This document shows, in pieces, positions 1 to 12,202 of a DNA stretch of 64,000 nucleotides. Positions within the stretch are counted from its first letter, which is position 1. Every line of letters begins with the position of its first letter. Made by a program: the position numbers and the translations under genes. The notes beneath the pieces were generated by a model. That model saw only the letters and a program-made list of their open reading frames with translations, ran no database searches and was not told the origin of the DNA. Source of the DNA: Ochotona curzoniae (taxonomy: Eukaryota; Chordata; Mammalia; Lagomorpha; Ochotonidae); contig NW_024467121.1 in assembly GCF_017591425.1 (NCBI RefSeq), positions 24,130,707 to 24,194,706 on the forward strand, written 5' to 3'.

Positions 1-2544
1 AATAAAATAAACATTGGAGTTTAATTTTGATTTTCTAAGTCGTAGTAATATACAAACTCTTTATTCTTCAGGTAAAAGGTGTTTAGCCTTGCTGTGACTT
101 CCCATCCAATTTTCTGTTTAATTCTTGGACTCAATCATTATCAGTATCACTTGCACTGATTCATACATTAATTCAGTGGCAACTATTTTAGGAATTTGAT
201 TTTAAAGATAAAGAAGATATAGAAGCCAGAGTCTGACACTAAGTAATTCATAGTCTAAAAAGGCAGATAAGAACACTGCATGCATTATTTCAGAGAGAGG
301 AGTGTTATATAAATCTTGTTACTGTTCTGTTCTCCTGGGGGATACGGGTCTACTCCAAGCTGCCTTTGGGGCACAATCCTTGTGCAAGAAGCCAAGTCAT
401 CAAACAGTCCAAGTGGAGAGATTCTTAAGTGGAATAAAAGGGAGAGGTTTTAATATACAATTCATTAGTCCATGGAGATCCTATATCAGAAAAAAAAGAC
501 AGCTATGAGAATCAAAGACTAAAATGTCTGAGTCTTGGAGGGGACAAAAGAGTGAGGTTCCGGTGAGGAGTGTCTGAGCTGAGGGCAGCTTAGCTGGTTC
601 TATGGTCAGGGGAGATTGTTTTGGCACAGTAAGGCGTGCAGGAGAGTGGGACAGAAGAGCCTAGTGGAACTCCCATCTTCCCAAAGTGTCAAAAACGATG
701 GGAGGAAATGGACCTTTTTATAGCTATTTGGACCGCACTAGAGATTCTCCAAAATGTGTACAGCGTTGGTCATAGGCAGATGTGGATAAAAATTGTCAAA
801 AATTACTGTAGGCAGAGTAAAGGGACAAGAATTAAGTTTTGGAACTAACGTTCTTGGAGATGGTATGGAGTGTGGGTCTGGGGATTCAGGCAACTCCAAA
901 GAACTTAGGGACAATTGCTTGGAGTTGATCTCAGAGAAAACACAAAGCCAAATGAAATCTCAAAGCAACAACATGGCATGATCTGAGAAGTTCTTGGAGA
1001 AGTTGTGCTTTTTGTAACTTACAGAGGACAAGCGGCCAAGTGGGAAGTTTGGTGGCAGGAGAACCAGACCGAAGGGTCCAGCAGTCACACAGGCAGGCGG
1101 TATTGAGGAGTTGAGCAAGATAGTGACAAGAGGAGGCAGAGATCAAATGCGTTTCCAGGTCTGAGTGTTTGATGTTGGCAGGATGCAGAGATTAAGGAAG
1201 ACAGATGAATTATGCAGATCATGACTTCAGAAGATGATGCTGAAAATCAGGGCTGGAAGTCACAGGCCTCCGATCCAACCCCAGAGCTGCTTTTGCCACT
1301 AGGAAAACCACTCCCTTGAGTGTATTTGTAAAATGAATGATCTCTCTGGAAAAATCTAAAGTTCTTTTCTATTTTGAAAGTTGTGTTATTCTAAGCATTT
1401 TACCCTTCACAATATTTAATTCTAAATCCCACTGATACACGAGCCCCATGCTATTTTAATTTGAAGTAAATTTAAAAAAAACATTGCTTTTAAGACCCCA
1501 AGGGTCCATCATTTATTGAAAATATTATAAAGCAAATGTAGAGGTAGATGACTTGATGTTGGAACTTGACCTTGATAAAACAGTGCATCGTAAATTGTAT
1601 TCGCGGAATGCAAGGAGAGACCCAGAGATCAATCAGGAAATAAGCCCTGATCAAGATAGTTGAATATTAAAAGCAGGTTTTTCTTATTTCCTGTATTGGT
1701 TAAAAGCTCATGGATTACAGAACTATTGAATTTTTTCCATTCTTCTATTTTTTACTTGTTCTTTGATACAGTGCAGTTGGCACTGGGATCCCTCTTCCTT
1801 CTCCTGCAAGTTCCATCCCTCATCCACTGTTCTCCCCTCTAGTCTCAAATGGGTGTTTTTTGTGAATTTTCCCAAGTCCATCATGCTGCCGCTGGAGTGT
1901 CTCCCAACCAGGTAGCAGACTGTCAGCTTTAATTCTTGCACAAAGTGTGTGATGAAACCCATTGATTTTTGGTCATTCACAACTTCCTTCTCATTAGGAA
2001 CAATTCTGGAAGGTTCTAGTTCTCGGTGCTGGAAATTTTATAAAATCTTCAGAGAGCTCCCATGCTCTGAGGGAACTTCTACTGTACACTGTGGTGAAAA
2101 GAGCCACAAGCCACACAGCTCCGTGGAATTATTAGCAGTAAGAAAATGCAGCCACTTTCCTTCATGCTGCCGTCAGGTCTCCTGATGAATGTTTTATGTT
2201 AATGTGTAAGTGTTCTTTTTGGTCCACCCCATTTTAGTGAAGCTGCTTGAAAATATTTCATCCAATACTTCAAATATTTTATTCCAAGAGTACTTAATAA
2301 TAAAATGCCCTGCTTGGCAACTTGAGTAATAAGTCCCTATATTCATGAGGCAATTCAGTTTGTAAACTTGATGTGATTTAGGTTTTTCTGATTGGATGGT
2401 TGTGAAATTTTCGGAGAAAGAGGAAGAATGTAGGCCAAATGCTGTGTTCCTTTTTATTTTTCTAAGTGTATTATTCAATTCATCTGTCACCCAGTGTCAT
2501 AAAAATAAAATAAAATAAAATAGACTCCAGTGTGGTACTTAACA
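1..2544. other. Unassigned intergenic sequence
   Basis: AT-rich sequence without a convincing gene. Open frames are under 100 codons and show no recognisable domain. A weak MIR-like block may lie near 1240-1345, with 'TTTGCCACT' and 'TTTGTAAAATGAATG', but it is too diverged to call. A short AAAAT run closes the segment at about 2497-2521. Confidence 0.5.
2497..2521 (+). repeat. (AAAAT)n simple repeat
   Basis: Pentameric AAAAT units repeat about five times. The run sits just upstream of the CSINE at 2545 and may be a relic of an older poly-A tail. Confidence 0.75.
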
Positions 2545-2851
2545 GACTAATCCTTTACCTGCAGCAATATTCTATAAGGCTACCAGTTCATGTTCTGGCT
2601 GCCCTACTTCTGATCCAGCTCCCTGTCTATGGCATAGGAAAACAGCAGAGGATGACTTAAGTTTTTGAGCTGTTATAGCCATGTTAGAGATGTGGAAGAG
2701 GATCCTGCCCCCTGGCTTCACATCAGCTCAGCTCAGGCTGATGTGGCCAACTGTGGAGTGAAGCAGCAGGTAGCAGATACTTCTCTTTCTCTCCTTCTCT
2801 CCCTGTGAATCTGCCTCTCAGATAAAAACAAATAAATCTTTTTTAAAAACT
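2545..2851 (+). mobile_element. CSINE (lagomorph tRNA-derived SINE), old copy
   Basis: The blocks of the C-repeat run in order: 'GATCCAGCTCCCTG', 'GGAAAACAGCAGAGGATG', 'GGCTTCACATCAGCTCAGCTC', 'GGAGTGAAGCAGCAGGTAGCA', a CT-rich stretch, and the 'AAACAAATAAATC' tail. Many substitutions place it in an older subfamily than the copies at 24.97 and 41.11 kb. Confidence 0.85.
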
Positions 2852-3069
2852 GAAAAAATTAGATAGTTCACTCAGAGAGCTTTAGGTTTCAGACTTTAAT
2901 ACCAGATTAGGCATGGGCTTATGTCACTGTTGAAAAACTGGTAGGCAATGAGCTCTGGAGACTTTAGCATACAAGGACACCTTTAAAGATTCTAGTGTCA
3001 TGACATAAGCTTGATAGATGCTGAAGGAAGAAGAGGCAAAAATTTGGGGCACGTCTCCTGTGATTCTAA

Positions 3070-3163
3070 GTGGAGACAGAGAAAGAGAGAGAGAGACAGA
3101 GAGAGAAGGAGAGGTTTCAAGTAGAGAGAGGTTCCAATTAGAGAGAGGAAGAGAGGGAGGGAA
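3070..3163 (+). repeat. (GA)n-rich simple repeat
   Basis: GA/GAGAGACA purine-rich low-complexity stretch with a partly repeated 'AGTAGAGAGAGGTTCCAA' unit. It lies just before the minus-strand CSINE and may derive from an expanded CT-rich SINE tail region. Confidence 0.75.
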
Positions 3164-3216
3164 CCATGCTTATCATGACTCTTGAAATCACTGGGGTTGG
3201 GTATAATAGCCAGTAT

Positions 3217-3465
3217 TTTTTAAAGATTTATATTTATGTGTTCAAAAGGCGGAGATAAACCTTCTATGAGCTGGTTCACTTTCCAAATGGCCACAATGGC
3301 TGGGGATGGGCAAGGCAGACACTGTGAGCCAGGCACTCCACTTTTGCCTCCCATGTTGGTGCTAGGGGCTCAGGTGCTTGGGCCATCTTCTACTGCACTG
3401 TCAGGACATTCACAGGGAGCTGGGTTAGAAGTAGACTGACTGGGCTATGGATCAGGATTTAATAT
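3217..3465 (-). mobile_element. CSINE, old copy
   Basis: Read on the plus strand it is reversed: a T-rich tail block, then 'GAGCTGGTTCACTTTCCAAATGG', 'GGGGCTCAGGTGCTTGGGCCATC', and 'AGGGAGCTGGGTTAGAAGTAG'. The tRNA-like head is badly eroded. The 67-codon frame at 3236-3439 is only a reading frame through this SINE. Confidence 0.8.
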
Positions 3466-3892
3466 AAGTTGGGGGCATTCTAAAAGGCCACTTAACCTAC
3501 TGTGACATGAAACCCGTCCCTCTGTCATTCTTCATTAAACATTAATTCCAATTTCTGATGCCATCACTTTTATGTTCTACTTATAGTTTTTGAATGTTTT
3601 AATAGGATTCCCTGCTCCTGAGTCAAAAAGACAGTCTCATGTTCTGTGACAACAACTTTATTGTGTTCCCTTTCACTGTGATGCCTTCCTTCATTTCATT
3701 CTAGCATCCATTCTGCTTGAAGCTTTAGGTGCTTTTCCAACTTCAACTGTCAAAATGTCAAACCAGATTTTCCAACACAATCTGCTAAAGAGTTTGCACC
3801 CCCCATCCCATTGCTTTGTGGACAAGCAATTGTTTGCAGTGTCTTCTCTGTATGTCTGTTGTCTTCAGGTTGCTGTTTATGTCTTCGCATGT

Positions 3893-4146
3893 TTGACATC
3901 TGTCTGTTTTTCTTTGTTTTGAGTAGAGGAGACAGAGAAATAGAGTGATTCCCAACAGCCCAGCAAAGGCAGGAACCAGGATCTGCATCTGGTCTTTCAC
4001 CTAGGTGGCAGGGACTCAACTGCTAGAGCCATCACTTGCTGTCTCCCATTGCGTGCAATAACAGGCAGTTAGAACTCAAAGCCAAAGCCAGGAATCGAAC
4101 TTAGCAATCCTAACTGGCAGCTTACTACTCTGACAAACTCCTGCCT
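3893..4146 (-). mobile_element. CSINE-related SINE, divergent subfamily
   Basis: A reversed SINE with 'GTGGCAGGGACTCAACTGCTAGAG', 'CCATCACTTGCTG', and 'GCCAGGAATCGAACTTAGCA' (the B-box-like part of the tRNA head). Similar old copies with the 'GCAGGGACTCAACTACTTAAGC' block occur at 48.7 and 54.1 kb. The subfamily is older and distinct from the young pika-like type. Confidence 0.7.
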
Positions 4147-4149
4147 TGG

Positions 4150-6180
4150 CTTCTACATTTTTATTACAAGTTGGACTGTAGTGTCTGAGAGCCACTGTTT
4201 TTTCATGTTTTATGATTGCTATGCTAACAAGCTGATTGCAGCATCTGTGCATTGGGGTCTTTCCCGACTTGTAAATTCCTTGTAAGGTTGGCTGGAAGGC
4301 AGGACTGTCTCACTGGGGAATCCTGAACCTCAGGGTTTTCGGATATTTTCATTGAGGAGATCAGATTGCTCCAAGAAGCCTCTTTTAGTGTCTTTCCTGG
4401 AGGCTATCCACCCATCTGTTTGCTTTTGGAAAAGAGTGAGTGAAAGCCTGGGACAAGAAATAGTGTTTAGGGAGATTTTCCATGTACAACAGGCAGGCTG
4501 TTTACATACACCCCAATCTTCACTGGCATACCCTGGCTTCCACCTTGCCTGGTGTCTCTTAACCATACATGTTCCTTTTTTTGCACGAAGAGTAACATCC
4601 ACTTTTCTTTCTGGTTCAGAAAGGAGGTAATACTTTGACTCATTGGACGTGACAGGAATATTTGTGGTCTAAAGGGGTTTAAGGTTTTGCTAAGACACCT
4701 TTGTCAGATCTGCTAATTTCAGCCACACTGTTGCCATGCTTCTAAATGTTTCTGAGCCTCTGGAAAGTTTATGCCTTAGCCCCTGCAGCTTGGCAGCTTA
4801 CCTGCTGGCTGGGATCCAGTTTTCTCACAACTGTGAGAAAGTCGCTTATCATTACCCTGTCTGTTTCTCCGATTCCAGACTTGTGATCTATTGGTTTCCT
4901 CTTTTTTTTTTTTTTTCTCTTGTTCTGGAAGAGTGGAGCATTTCAGCAAGCTGCAGTCCATCTTTCCAGGCGGGGGCATCATGTCTGCTTCTCTGGGCCT
5001 GGGGGCTGGGGCATCCATAGCCTTCTCAGCAGAGCACACGAACTACTCATCACCTCCACCTGATGAGCAGACCTCTATTAGCCCATCAATCGCCTGCCCT
5101 TCACTCCGCTTCTCCTCCTGTTCTCCTTCTTTGTCCTATGCATACTGAACCAGCCCCTCTTTGCATTGAGCCTTGATGAAAGCAGTGTGAGAGATGATGT
5201 TCTAATAAATTTTTTAAATGGGCACAACTCTAAAAATAGAGAGCTATCCTAAAATAAATCATTGAGTCCAATCTCATGCCAACAAACTGTGTGGCACATG
5301 CTTTTCACAAACTGGAACTCTACCAGCCTGGCAGGCAAACGTACCTGGCTGAGAAATAAAAGGCTTGCGTTGTCTTCCAATATGACTACAACTAGCATCC
5401 TAGATAGGAAGCAGGTGGCTGTACCTATGCTTATTAGTTTCTTTTGTGAAGGGAGATTTTAGGTCTTGGCTAAGAGGCAGCTGTTCTTCATTGTCTTGTG
5501 CAGAGACTTCGGCGGGAATGCTATTCCTAGGATCACGAGGTGCTTTACAGGTTTCTATCATTTTTCTTCTGAAGAGTTTTAGTACATAGCCAAGCACATA
5601 TTTAAGTCCTGTCTCTCAACCCGAAGCTGGTAAAGACAGAATGAGAGGAATGGCAACGTTAAGCAACATGCCCATTAAATCTGCAAATCAGAGATGAGTT
5701 CTGAAACAGAGTTCAGGGCGTTTGTCTTGGTTGACTCTCAGAGACCCCAGAGCTGCTAAGATGTGTAAGTAGATAACTTTGAAAGTGCTGTGTTTCTCAG
5801 AGTTCTCAATGTTTGTTTCTGATTGAAGATCATGGTGATGGATTTCTGTTTTTTTCTTAATTTACTGAGCATTTCATGAGAAAGCCAAATCAGATAAGCT
5901 TTCAAGTTAGAGTATAATCTGTCTCGAAGAGGGTACTTGCATGATGAATTAATAATGAGCTAATGACATCAGGCCTCTTAGATGGACATTACATCCATTG
6001 CCTCTGTACAGGGAAAGCTGAGCAAGTGTGTGAATCTGTTGTCTCTGATCTCACACAGAATTACGATTGCTAATTTCTTTCCAGTTGTTAAAACAAAACA
6101 TTCAATTGCTCCAGCAAAGATACCTTTAAAATGGGGCAGGTACAGTACAGTTTTTGTAAACTCCATATTACTGTCACATT
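4150..6180. other. Unassigned intergenic sequence
   Basis: No gene was recognised. The segment holds a T-homopolymer at about 4900-4916 and a possible weak minus-strand MIR near 5580-5740. Open frames of 60-94 codons overlap on both strands without domain signal. Confidence 0.45.
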
Positions 6181-6185
6181 TTTAA

Positions 6186-6533
6186 GAAGTTTTTTTTTTT
6201 TTTTTTGAAAGAGTTACAGAGAGCAGGAAGGTGAGAATGAGGAGAGTGAGAAGGGGAGGTGGGGAGGAAGGAATTATCTTCCATCTGCTGATTCACTCCC
6301 CAGGTGGCTGCAATGGCTCAGGGCTTGGGCAGGCCAAAGTCCGGAGCAGGAACTTCTGGGTCTCCCACATAGGTACAGAGCCTCAAGCAGCTGGGCCACC
6401 CTTGGCTGCTTTCCTAGGAGCATTAGTAGAGAGCTGGATCTGAAGTGGAGCAACTGGGATTTGACCTGGTGCCCATACAGGATGGTAGCATTTCAGGTGG
6501 CTGTTTAACTTGCCAAACCACAATGCAGCCCCT
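6186..6533 (-). mobile_element. CSINE
   Basis: Starts with a 15-nt T run (the reversed poly-A tail), then purine-rich sequence, then 'CATCTGCTGATTCACTCCCCAGGTGG', 'GGTCTCCCACATAGGTACAGAG', 'AGAGAGCTGGATCTGAAGTGGAGC', and the tRNA-like end 'ACTGGGATTTGACCTGGTGCC'. Two overlapping short open frames are shadows of it. Confidence 0.87.
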
Positions 6534-6534
6534 C

Positions 6535-8067
6535 TACTATCATATTTTATAAAATGGGAAACATTCACACAAAATGGGCAGTCACATCCGGAAAAATCAA
6601 AGCCTTCTGAGGACCCAAAGTGTTCATACAGGTAAGTGCTAATCACTTGCTTCCTCTTTGCTTTTTCTAAACTGCTGCTTATGGTTCTTTTTCTTAGTCA
6701 AGGTGTTCTTTGAAGCATTAGTCCTCAAAGTTGTATTTCTCAGACCAACAATTATTAGGAGAAAATGAGAAGTTAAAGAATTGCCAACACATAGCGGTTT
6801 GGATATTAGCTACAATTCTCCCCTCTCCTATTACATTTCCATAACTCTGACCTCCTGGAGACTGGAGTCACTTCTCTATGTCTTGAGTTTGGGTTCAACC
6901 ATATGAACTGCACTGATCAAAAGCCTGTTCAGCCTTGTTCTCCTGTGTTTCTGCCATTGTCAGGAGGATGACATGGCTCCAGCAGCCCAGCAGACCCAGG
7001 GGAATGAGAGATGTGTGGAACAAAACTTCACCAGCCAATCCCTAGACCCCAAACTGTGTGCTTACTTTCAGTGCTACTGACTTTTCAGGTGGTGAGTTAC
7101 ATAGAATTACTGTGTTTATTGCCGGAAGATAACCCATATTTTCTTGTTTTTTAAAGAAGAAAAGCAAAGATCAAAAAAGTATTATTATTTTATAAGACCT
7201 CTTATTAAGAAGAAAAAAAAGACATAACTTGTGAAACTGAAAAATGGATTTAAAAACTCATTTTCCTAATTTTTTTCCATGGAAAAAATGGAAACGTCAC
7301 CCCTGGTTTGTAACAGTCTGAAGGCATTAAAGGAATTCTTCTGCATGTTGGAGAAGGGACTAGGTGTAATTTCTCCAATTCCCCTAGTCTTCCCAGCTAC
7401 ATCTGAGTCAAATTTCCTGTAGATATATTTTCTATGTCTCAGCATGTCATTTTGATGTGATATATCTCCCATAAAAACTTCCTTTCCTGAACTCTTCCAA
7501 AGGCCAGCAAAGCTCCCTGCATTGAAACAACGGTGCTCGAGAGAGCACAGGTGTGCTGAGTGAGCCAGGCAGGGTCCTTCCAAGGGTAAATACTTTCCTA
7601 TAAGGTGCAAATCATCTGGCTGAGCCTTTCATTTCTTAAGTGTAGCATAGGCTGTGTGAGGTTTGGTTTGCTTTCCCTACACTTGTTTTCCTTTCTTATT
7701 TTTAGCACCACTGTTCACAAAGAAGTTAAGATAATCATCCCAGAAACTGAATATTGGATGGTGGGCTGCAGGATCTAATTTGCAGGCCAAGAGGAGAAAT
7801 ATGAGGCTTCCTCTTGTTATAAAGCATGAAAGTTGCTATTTACACAGCGAATTGTGGGTTAGAGACAATAACAGTAAGGTAATTCAAGACTAAGACCTTT
7901 CCTTGGCAGGTAGAAAGTTCACTGAGTTCTCTGAATAATAGCAAAACACACATCTGAGTTTCCCCCAGTTTTGCTGCTAGTTTAGCTGGGATCCTGGACA
8001 AGCCACCATTCCAGGGAAATCGAGTAGTAATCAGGTACAGCCGCGATGAGCTCAGCATTGCAAATTG
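6535..8067. other. Unassigned intergenic sequence
   Basis: No gene or clear repeat recognised. The longest frame is 114 codons on the minus strand at 7266-7610, with no domain signature. Confidence 0.45.
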
Positions 8068-8800
8068 TCCGAATCTTATTAAGATTTATTTATTTTTATT
8101 GCAAAGGCAGATATGCAGAGAGGAGGAGAGGCAGAAAGGAAGATCTTCCGTGCAATGATTCACTCCCCAAGTCACAACGGCCAGAACTGCGCCGATCTGA
8201 AGCCAGGAGCTTCTTCTAGGTCTCCTGCTGCCAACGCCCCTGCCACCATGTTCCCTGAGCCAAGCAGAGGGACTAGGGTTGAAAAAAGGACAACAGATAG
8301 TGGGTTATTCGTGCAAGGAGAATGCCGCTTTATAGAGAAAATGTTGCTGTTGTTATACTATTTTCTGGTGTTCTGTCGTGTCCTTCCTTCCTCCCGGGCC
8401 TTATCTATCTCTCCGTTTGGCACTGTTTAACCTCTTCCAGGTACGCTATCAGGAAGCTGTGGTTGGGGGATGGCCCAAGATACACATTCTCAGTCCCTGA
8501 AAGTTTGCGCAGATAACCGAGCAAACAATTCTGGGAATCACTCAAGCGTTCTTGTGACCAGCATGCAGGTGGAATTTTCCCATGATAAGGTCTAGGAGAT
8601 GTCGGACGCAGCAGTCTCCCACGCGGGTGCAGGGTCCCAAGGCTTTGGGTTGTCCTCGACTGCTTTCCCAGGCCACAAGCGGGGAGCTGGATGGGAAGCG
8701 GGACTGCCGGGATTAGAACTGGTGCCCACATGGGATCCTAGCATATTCAAGGCAAGGATTTTTAGCTGCTAGGCTGCTGCACCAGACCCATCCAAGTCTT
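8068..8800 (-). mobile_element. CSINE interrupted by a solo LTR
   Basis: A young-type CSINE on the minus strand occupies about 8078-8225 and 8614-8790. The two halves join seamlessly at the GTCTCC of its 'GGTCTCCCACGCGGG' block once the insert is ignored. Flanking 'TCCGAATCTT' (8068-8077) and 'TCCAAGTCTT' (8791-8800) look like the SINE's own target duplication, differing at two positions. The SINE is older than the LTR inside it. Confidence 0.9.
8226..8613 (-). mobile_element. Solo LTR of an endogenous retrovirus, 388 bp, inside a CSINE
   Basis: The insert has perfect 6-bp inverted ends, TGCTGC at 8226 and GCAGCA ending at 8613, so it has the canonical TG...CA of an LTR. It is flanked by an exact 6-bp direct repeat, GTCTCC, at 8220-8225 and 8614-8619, which is a single copy in uninterrupted CSINEs. 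A 6-bp duplication is typical of class II (beta-retrovirus-like) proviruses. A TATAAAG on the minus strand near 8331 suggests minus orientation, but this is weak. No gag, pol or env sequence is present, as expected after LTR-LTR recombination. The family is not identified. Confidence 0.85.
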
Positions 8801-10060
8801 TTGTTTCTCAGTCTTAAAATTCTACATGCACGCATGTAAAATGGTGGCAACTAATTAAGGACTGCAGTCTTGTTATTAGTTTTGTCCCAATTCCGATTTC
8901 TTGGTTTTCATTTTGTGCTTAGCATTGTTGAGATTTATCAAATAAAAAATGCAGGCTGTCTAGTTGCATTTGAACATTAGATAAAACAACATCTAATATT
9001 GGCACACTTTAATATTACAAAGTGATTTACTATCTGAAGTTCAAATTTAACTGAAGATCCTGTATTTTATATGGCAGCCCTAATAAACTCAAGTTTTTCA
9101 CCAAGTCAGCATAAGGAGAAGTTGGAGAAAGACGACAGGAGATCTCATGTACTAGTTCCGCAGCATCCTGGATGCCTGTGACTATTTAAGAGTAAGAAGT
9201 TAGAAACCGTTTGCCTTGTTCACACTGCACATTGTGAGAACAGAAGCGAACCACACCCTCAGATAACCTGGGCGTGGATTGCACTCCCTGTCTTGGTAGT
9301 TTTTGTGCTATTGATTAAGTGATAGTGGGTTAGAAGAAACTAAGTACTTTTCTCTCAGCTGTGGAAAATAACCAGTTAAGACAATTGGCAGAGATAAATT
9401 GTGTGTGGCAAGCTTCTCTCCCGATTCTGCTTATACCTGGAATGCCCCTCATCTGCTGGCAATTGTGCAGAAAATAGCACTTGTACGTGGATATATTTGG
9501 AAGTGAGCGCCTGCATCTCCAGTGACAAACTGCTTCCAAGGTGATTTGACTAAACTTCATGGCCAAAGACTAGGCTAAAAGGAGACTAAGAGCTGATTTA
9601 ATAAGACAAGGAATCTGCATTCCTGCTCTTTTTTTTCACGCACCAGTTTGGTCATACAAATGGAGGTACTTCAAATGTGCTTGGCATATGAATCGGAGTG
9701 ATTAAAAGCGACGTGAAATTCTTTGCTCAAAGCTAAGCCACGTGAGCCCCCTGCTCATCTTCCACATCTTCCTGTTCTGGTACTCAGGTGCTATTCCAAT
9801 ATTCAACAAATATGGCTAATGAACACCGAATGCACCTGTCTTCCATGTTTTTAACGTACGTTCTTTATGATCACTTCTTTAAATGATATTTTATGTCTCC
9901 AGAGAGAATATAGTACACTGTTTCCTCTGATGTGAGTGTCATTTCAAAAAAAATGACAATAGTACTAGTAGCTCAGCATGTTTTCAGATTCACAACTTAA
10001 TTTTGGAAATGTGTGAAAATTTTAGAACGATTGTCAAATTTGGAAGAAATCCCGTGCTAC
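8801..10060. other. Unassigned intergenic sequence
   Basis: AT-rich sequence without recognisable gene or repeat. A short block at about 9664-9680, 'GGAGGTACTTCAAATGTG', resembles the outer end of a mariner-type inverted repeat but has no clear partner. It could be a relic of the MITE family at 10.06 kb. Confidence 0.4.
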
Positions 10061-10064
10061 ATAA

Positions 10065-10285
10065 ATTTTTGATGTAAGTTATTCTCAAAAGTTTATAGAA
10101 CAATAAAATTAAAAGACATGTTTATTTTGGTGAAAAAATTTAAATGAGCATATGAGGGATCTTTTAAAAGATCATGAAATATATGTATTATGAAAAAGCA
10201 TATATGGATTTCAAAAAATTTTTACAGCAAAATAGACTTGTTTTGTAATCTTGCCTCAAAGTTTTTGAAGTACCCTCTTATAAAC
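10065..10285. mobile_element. Mariner-like MITE with long imperfect terminal inverted repeats
   Basis: The two ends are imperfect inverted complements. The left arm reads 'TCAAAAGTTTATAGAAC', then 'AATTAAAAGACATGTTTATT', then 'TTGGTG'. The right arm reads 'CAGCAAAATAGACTTGTTTT', then 'CAAAGTTTTTGAAGTACCC'. The end motif TTTTTGAAGTACCC is a pattern I associate with Tc1/mariner-derived nonautonomous elements of mammals. There is no transposase frame. A second copy lies at about 40.98-41.48 kb. Confidence 0.7.
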
Positions 10286-10464
10286 TGTAAGATTTCCAAG
10301 ATCTTTGATTTTCTCACCCAATGTCTGTTCTTAAGTGGTCTGAATTATTGACATTCACTGAGCAGGTATCAAAGCGTTTGTGTCAATATGTGGGTGAGTT
10401 GCCACAAATGCTTTAGGAGTATCCTTGGAAACCAACAAAGTCTGGCAAGGAGAAGTAAGCTATG

Positions 10465-10828
10465 CCTGAAAATGAATTTAGAGGCAGAATTGTAGAGATG
10501 GGGGAAAGAGTAGAGGGGAGAGAGAAGAGGGAGGAGATAAGAGTGAGGAGAGAGAGAGAGAGAGAGAGATCTTCTGTTTGCTCATTTATTCCACCAATGG
10601 CCAAAATGTCTGAGCTTGGCCAAGCTGAAGCCAAGGATCTAGACTTCCATTAGGTTCTCTTATTGGGTTCAGGGGCCCAAGGACTTGGCCCATATTCTGC
10701 TGCTTGCCTAGATGTATTAGCAGGGAGCTGGGTTGGAGGTGGAGCAGCTGGGGCACAAATCAGCATGCCTATAGGGTGCTGGTTTTGTAGTCAGTGGCTA
10801 AATCCACCATGCCAGTCTCTGGCCCTCT
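10465..10828 (-). mobile_element. CSINE with internal (GA)n expansion
   Basis: A reversed CSINE with an expanded GA tract (10490-10570) in place of the CT-rich block, followed by 'CATTTATTCCACCAATGGCC', 'GCAGGGAGCTGGGTTGGAGG' and a worn tRNA-like head. The opposing 63- and 73-codon frames here are artefacts of the purine/pyrimidine bias. Confidence 0.83.
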
Positions 10829-10829
10829 G

Positions 10830-11847
10830 AGTGGCATCCTAACACTCATGCTGCACCAGATGTTTGTCCTTGTTTTTTTCCAAATAACTTTTGTGCAAGA
10901 TCTCATGTTTTAAAGCAGAATCCCATTTAAGCCCCCTCTTTTGTTGTCTCATGAGTACCTGTCAGTGTGGCGAAAGAAGGAAGTTTTAGAGTCCCTGGGT
11001 AGGCCTAGTTACCTAAATAAAAGCTGTTTAAAACATATACATTATATAATATATATAAATAAATGAAAAAGATGCCTTTAGAAATGAAAAGCCAAAGAAA
11101 TGAGGGAAAACTGCATATTTTTTCTAGTGCACTGGCCAGCATCCCCAGGGTACTAAAACAGAGTCAGAGGTTACAAGTTCTAGTGTCCCACAGTATAGCA
11201 GGATGTATTATGCACTGGGTGAAGAATCAAAAGACAGGAGCTGGAAGGCTCTAAAAAAGAAATCAGATGATGAAGAAATGGAATGGCTAGTTGCCTGGTA
11301 TGAGTGACTTACTTTGTGTGTCTTGAAATAAAGCATTATATGACATAAATATGTACATTTATTACATGCTAATAAAATATTCAAAAAAGAAAAACATTTT
11401 AGAAGGAAATTGATGATTGGAGGCATATAGTGATATAGCCATATTGATACAAAAATGAACCACCACAAATCAACCTCCTGCCAACTTGACATTTCACATT
11501 CATGTTCTTAAATGATATTCAATCTTAGTAAAAACATTAAGAAGGTCCCACTTGAATCCTAGCCATTTTCCTGTACTCTACTGAGAATGTGGTTCACCAT
11601 CCCCAGAGGCACAAACTCCTTGCCAGTGTCCCCTCTTATCCTGGATGTCCTGTGGTCATTGGATACATCTGAGCAACACGCCCTGACCTGGTCAGTCATC
11701 TTCTTCAAGGCTTGGGAAAGTATTGGGAAGCATACTGGCTGAAGTCATTTTCCTTAACGCATAACAATAAAAGACCCCAGTCCCCAGGAACTGGTCTCGG
11801 GACTTAACAGACGTTTTATGTTTCTAGTTTTATCAAGGACCAGCTCT
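10830..11847. other. Unassigned intergenic sequence
   Basis: No gene or clear repeat. Strongly AT-rich near 11035-11065 with a 'TATATAATATATATAAATAAAT' stretch. Confidence 0.45.
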
Positions 11848-12202
11848 TCTCTGACTTTTCTTTTTCTTTCTTTTTTTAAAAAAAATTAATTTATTTTTTA
11901 TTGGAAAGGCAGATATAAAAAGAGGAGAAGAGACAGAGAGGAAGATCTTCCTTCCATTGGTTCACTCTCCAAGTGGCTGCAAAGGCCGGAGCTGAACCAA
12001 TCCAAAGCCAGAAGCCAGGAGCTCTTCTGGGTCTCTCATGCAGATGTAGCATCCTAAGACTTTGGGCCATTCTTGACTGCTTTCCCAGGCCAGAAGCAGG
12101 GAGCTGGATGGGAAGCAGCGGCACCCATATGGGATCCTGGCACTTGCAAGGTGAGGACCTTAACCACTGTGCTATCATGCTGGGCCCTCTCTGATTTTTC
12201 TT
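11848..12202 (-). mobile_element. CSINE with 15-bp target site duplication
   Basis: The body spans about 11863-12187. It is flanked by TCTCTGACTTTTCTT (11848-11862) and TCTCTGATTTTTCTT (12188-12202), with one mismatch. The body has the reversed 'AATTAATTTATTTTTTATTG' tail, 'AGGAAGATCTTCC', 'TTCACTCTCCAAGTGGCTGC', 'GGGAGCTGGATGGGAAGC', and the head ending in GGGCCC next to the duplication. The flanks show an ordinary L1-type target-primed insertion. Confidence 0.93.
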
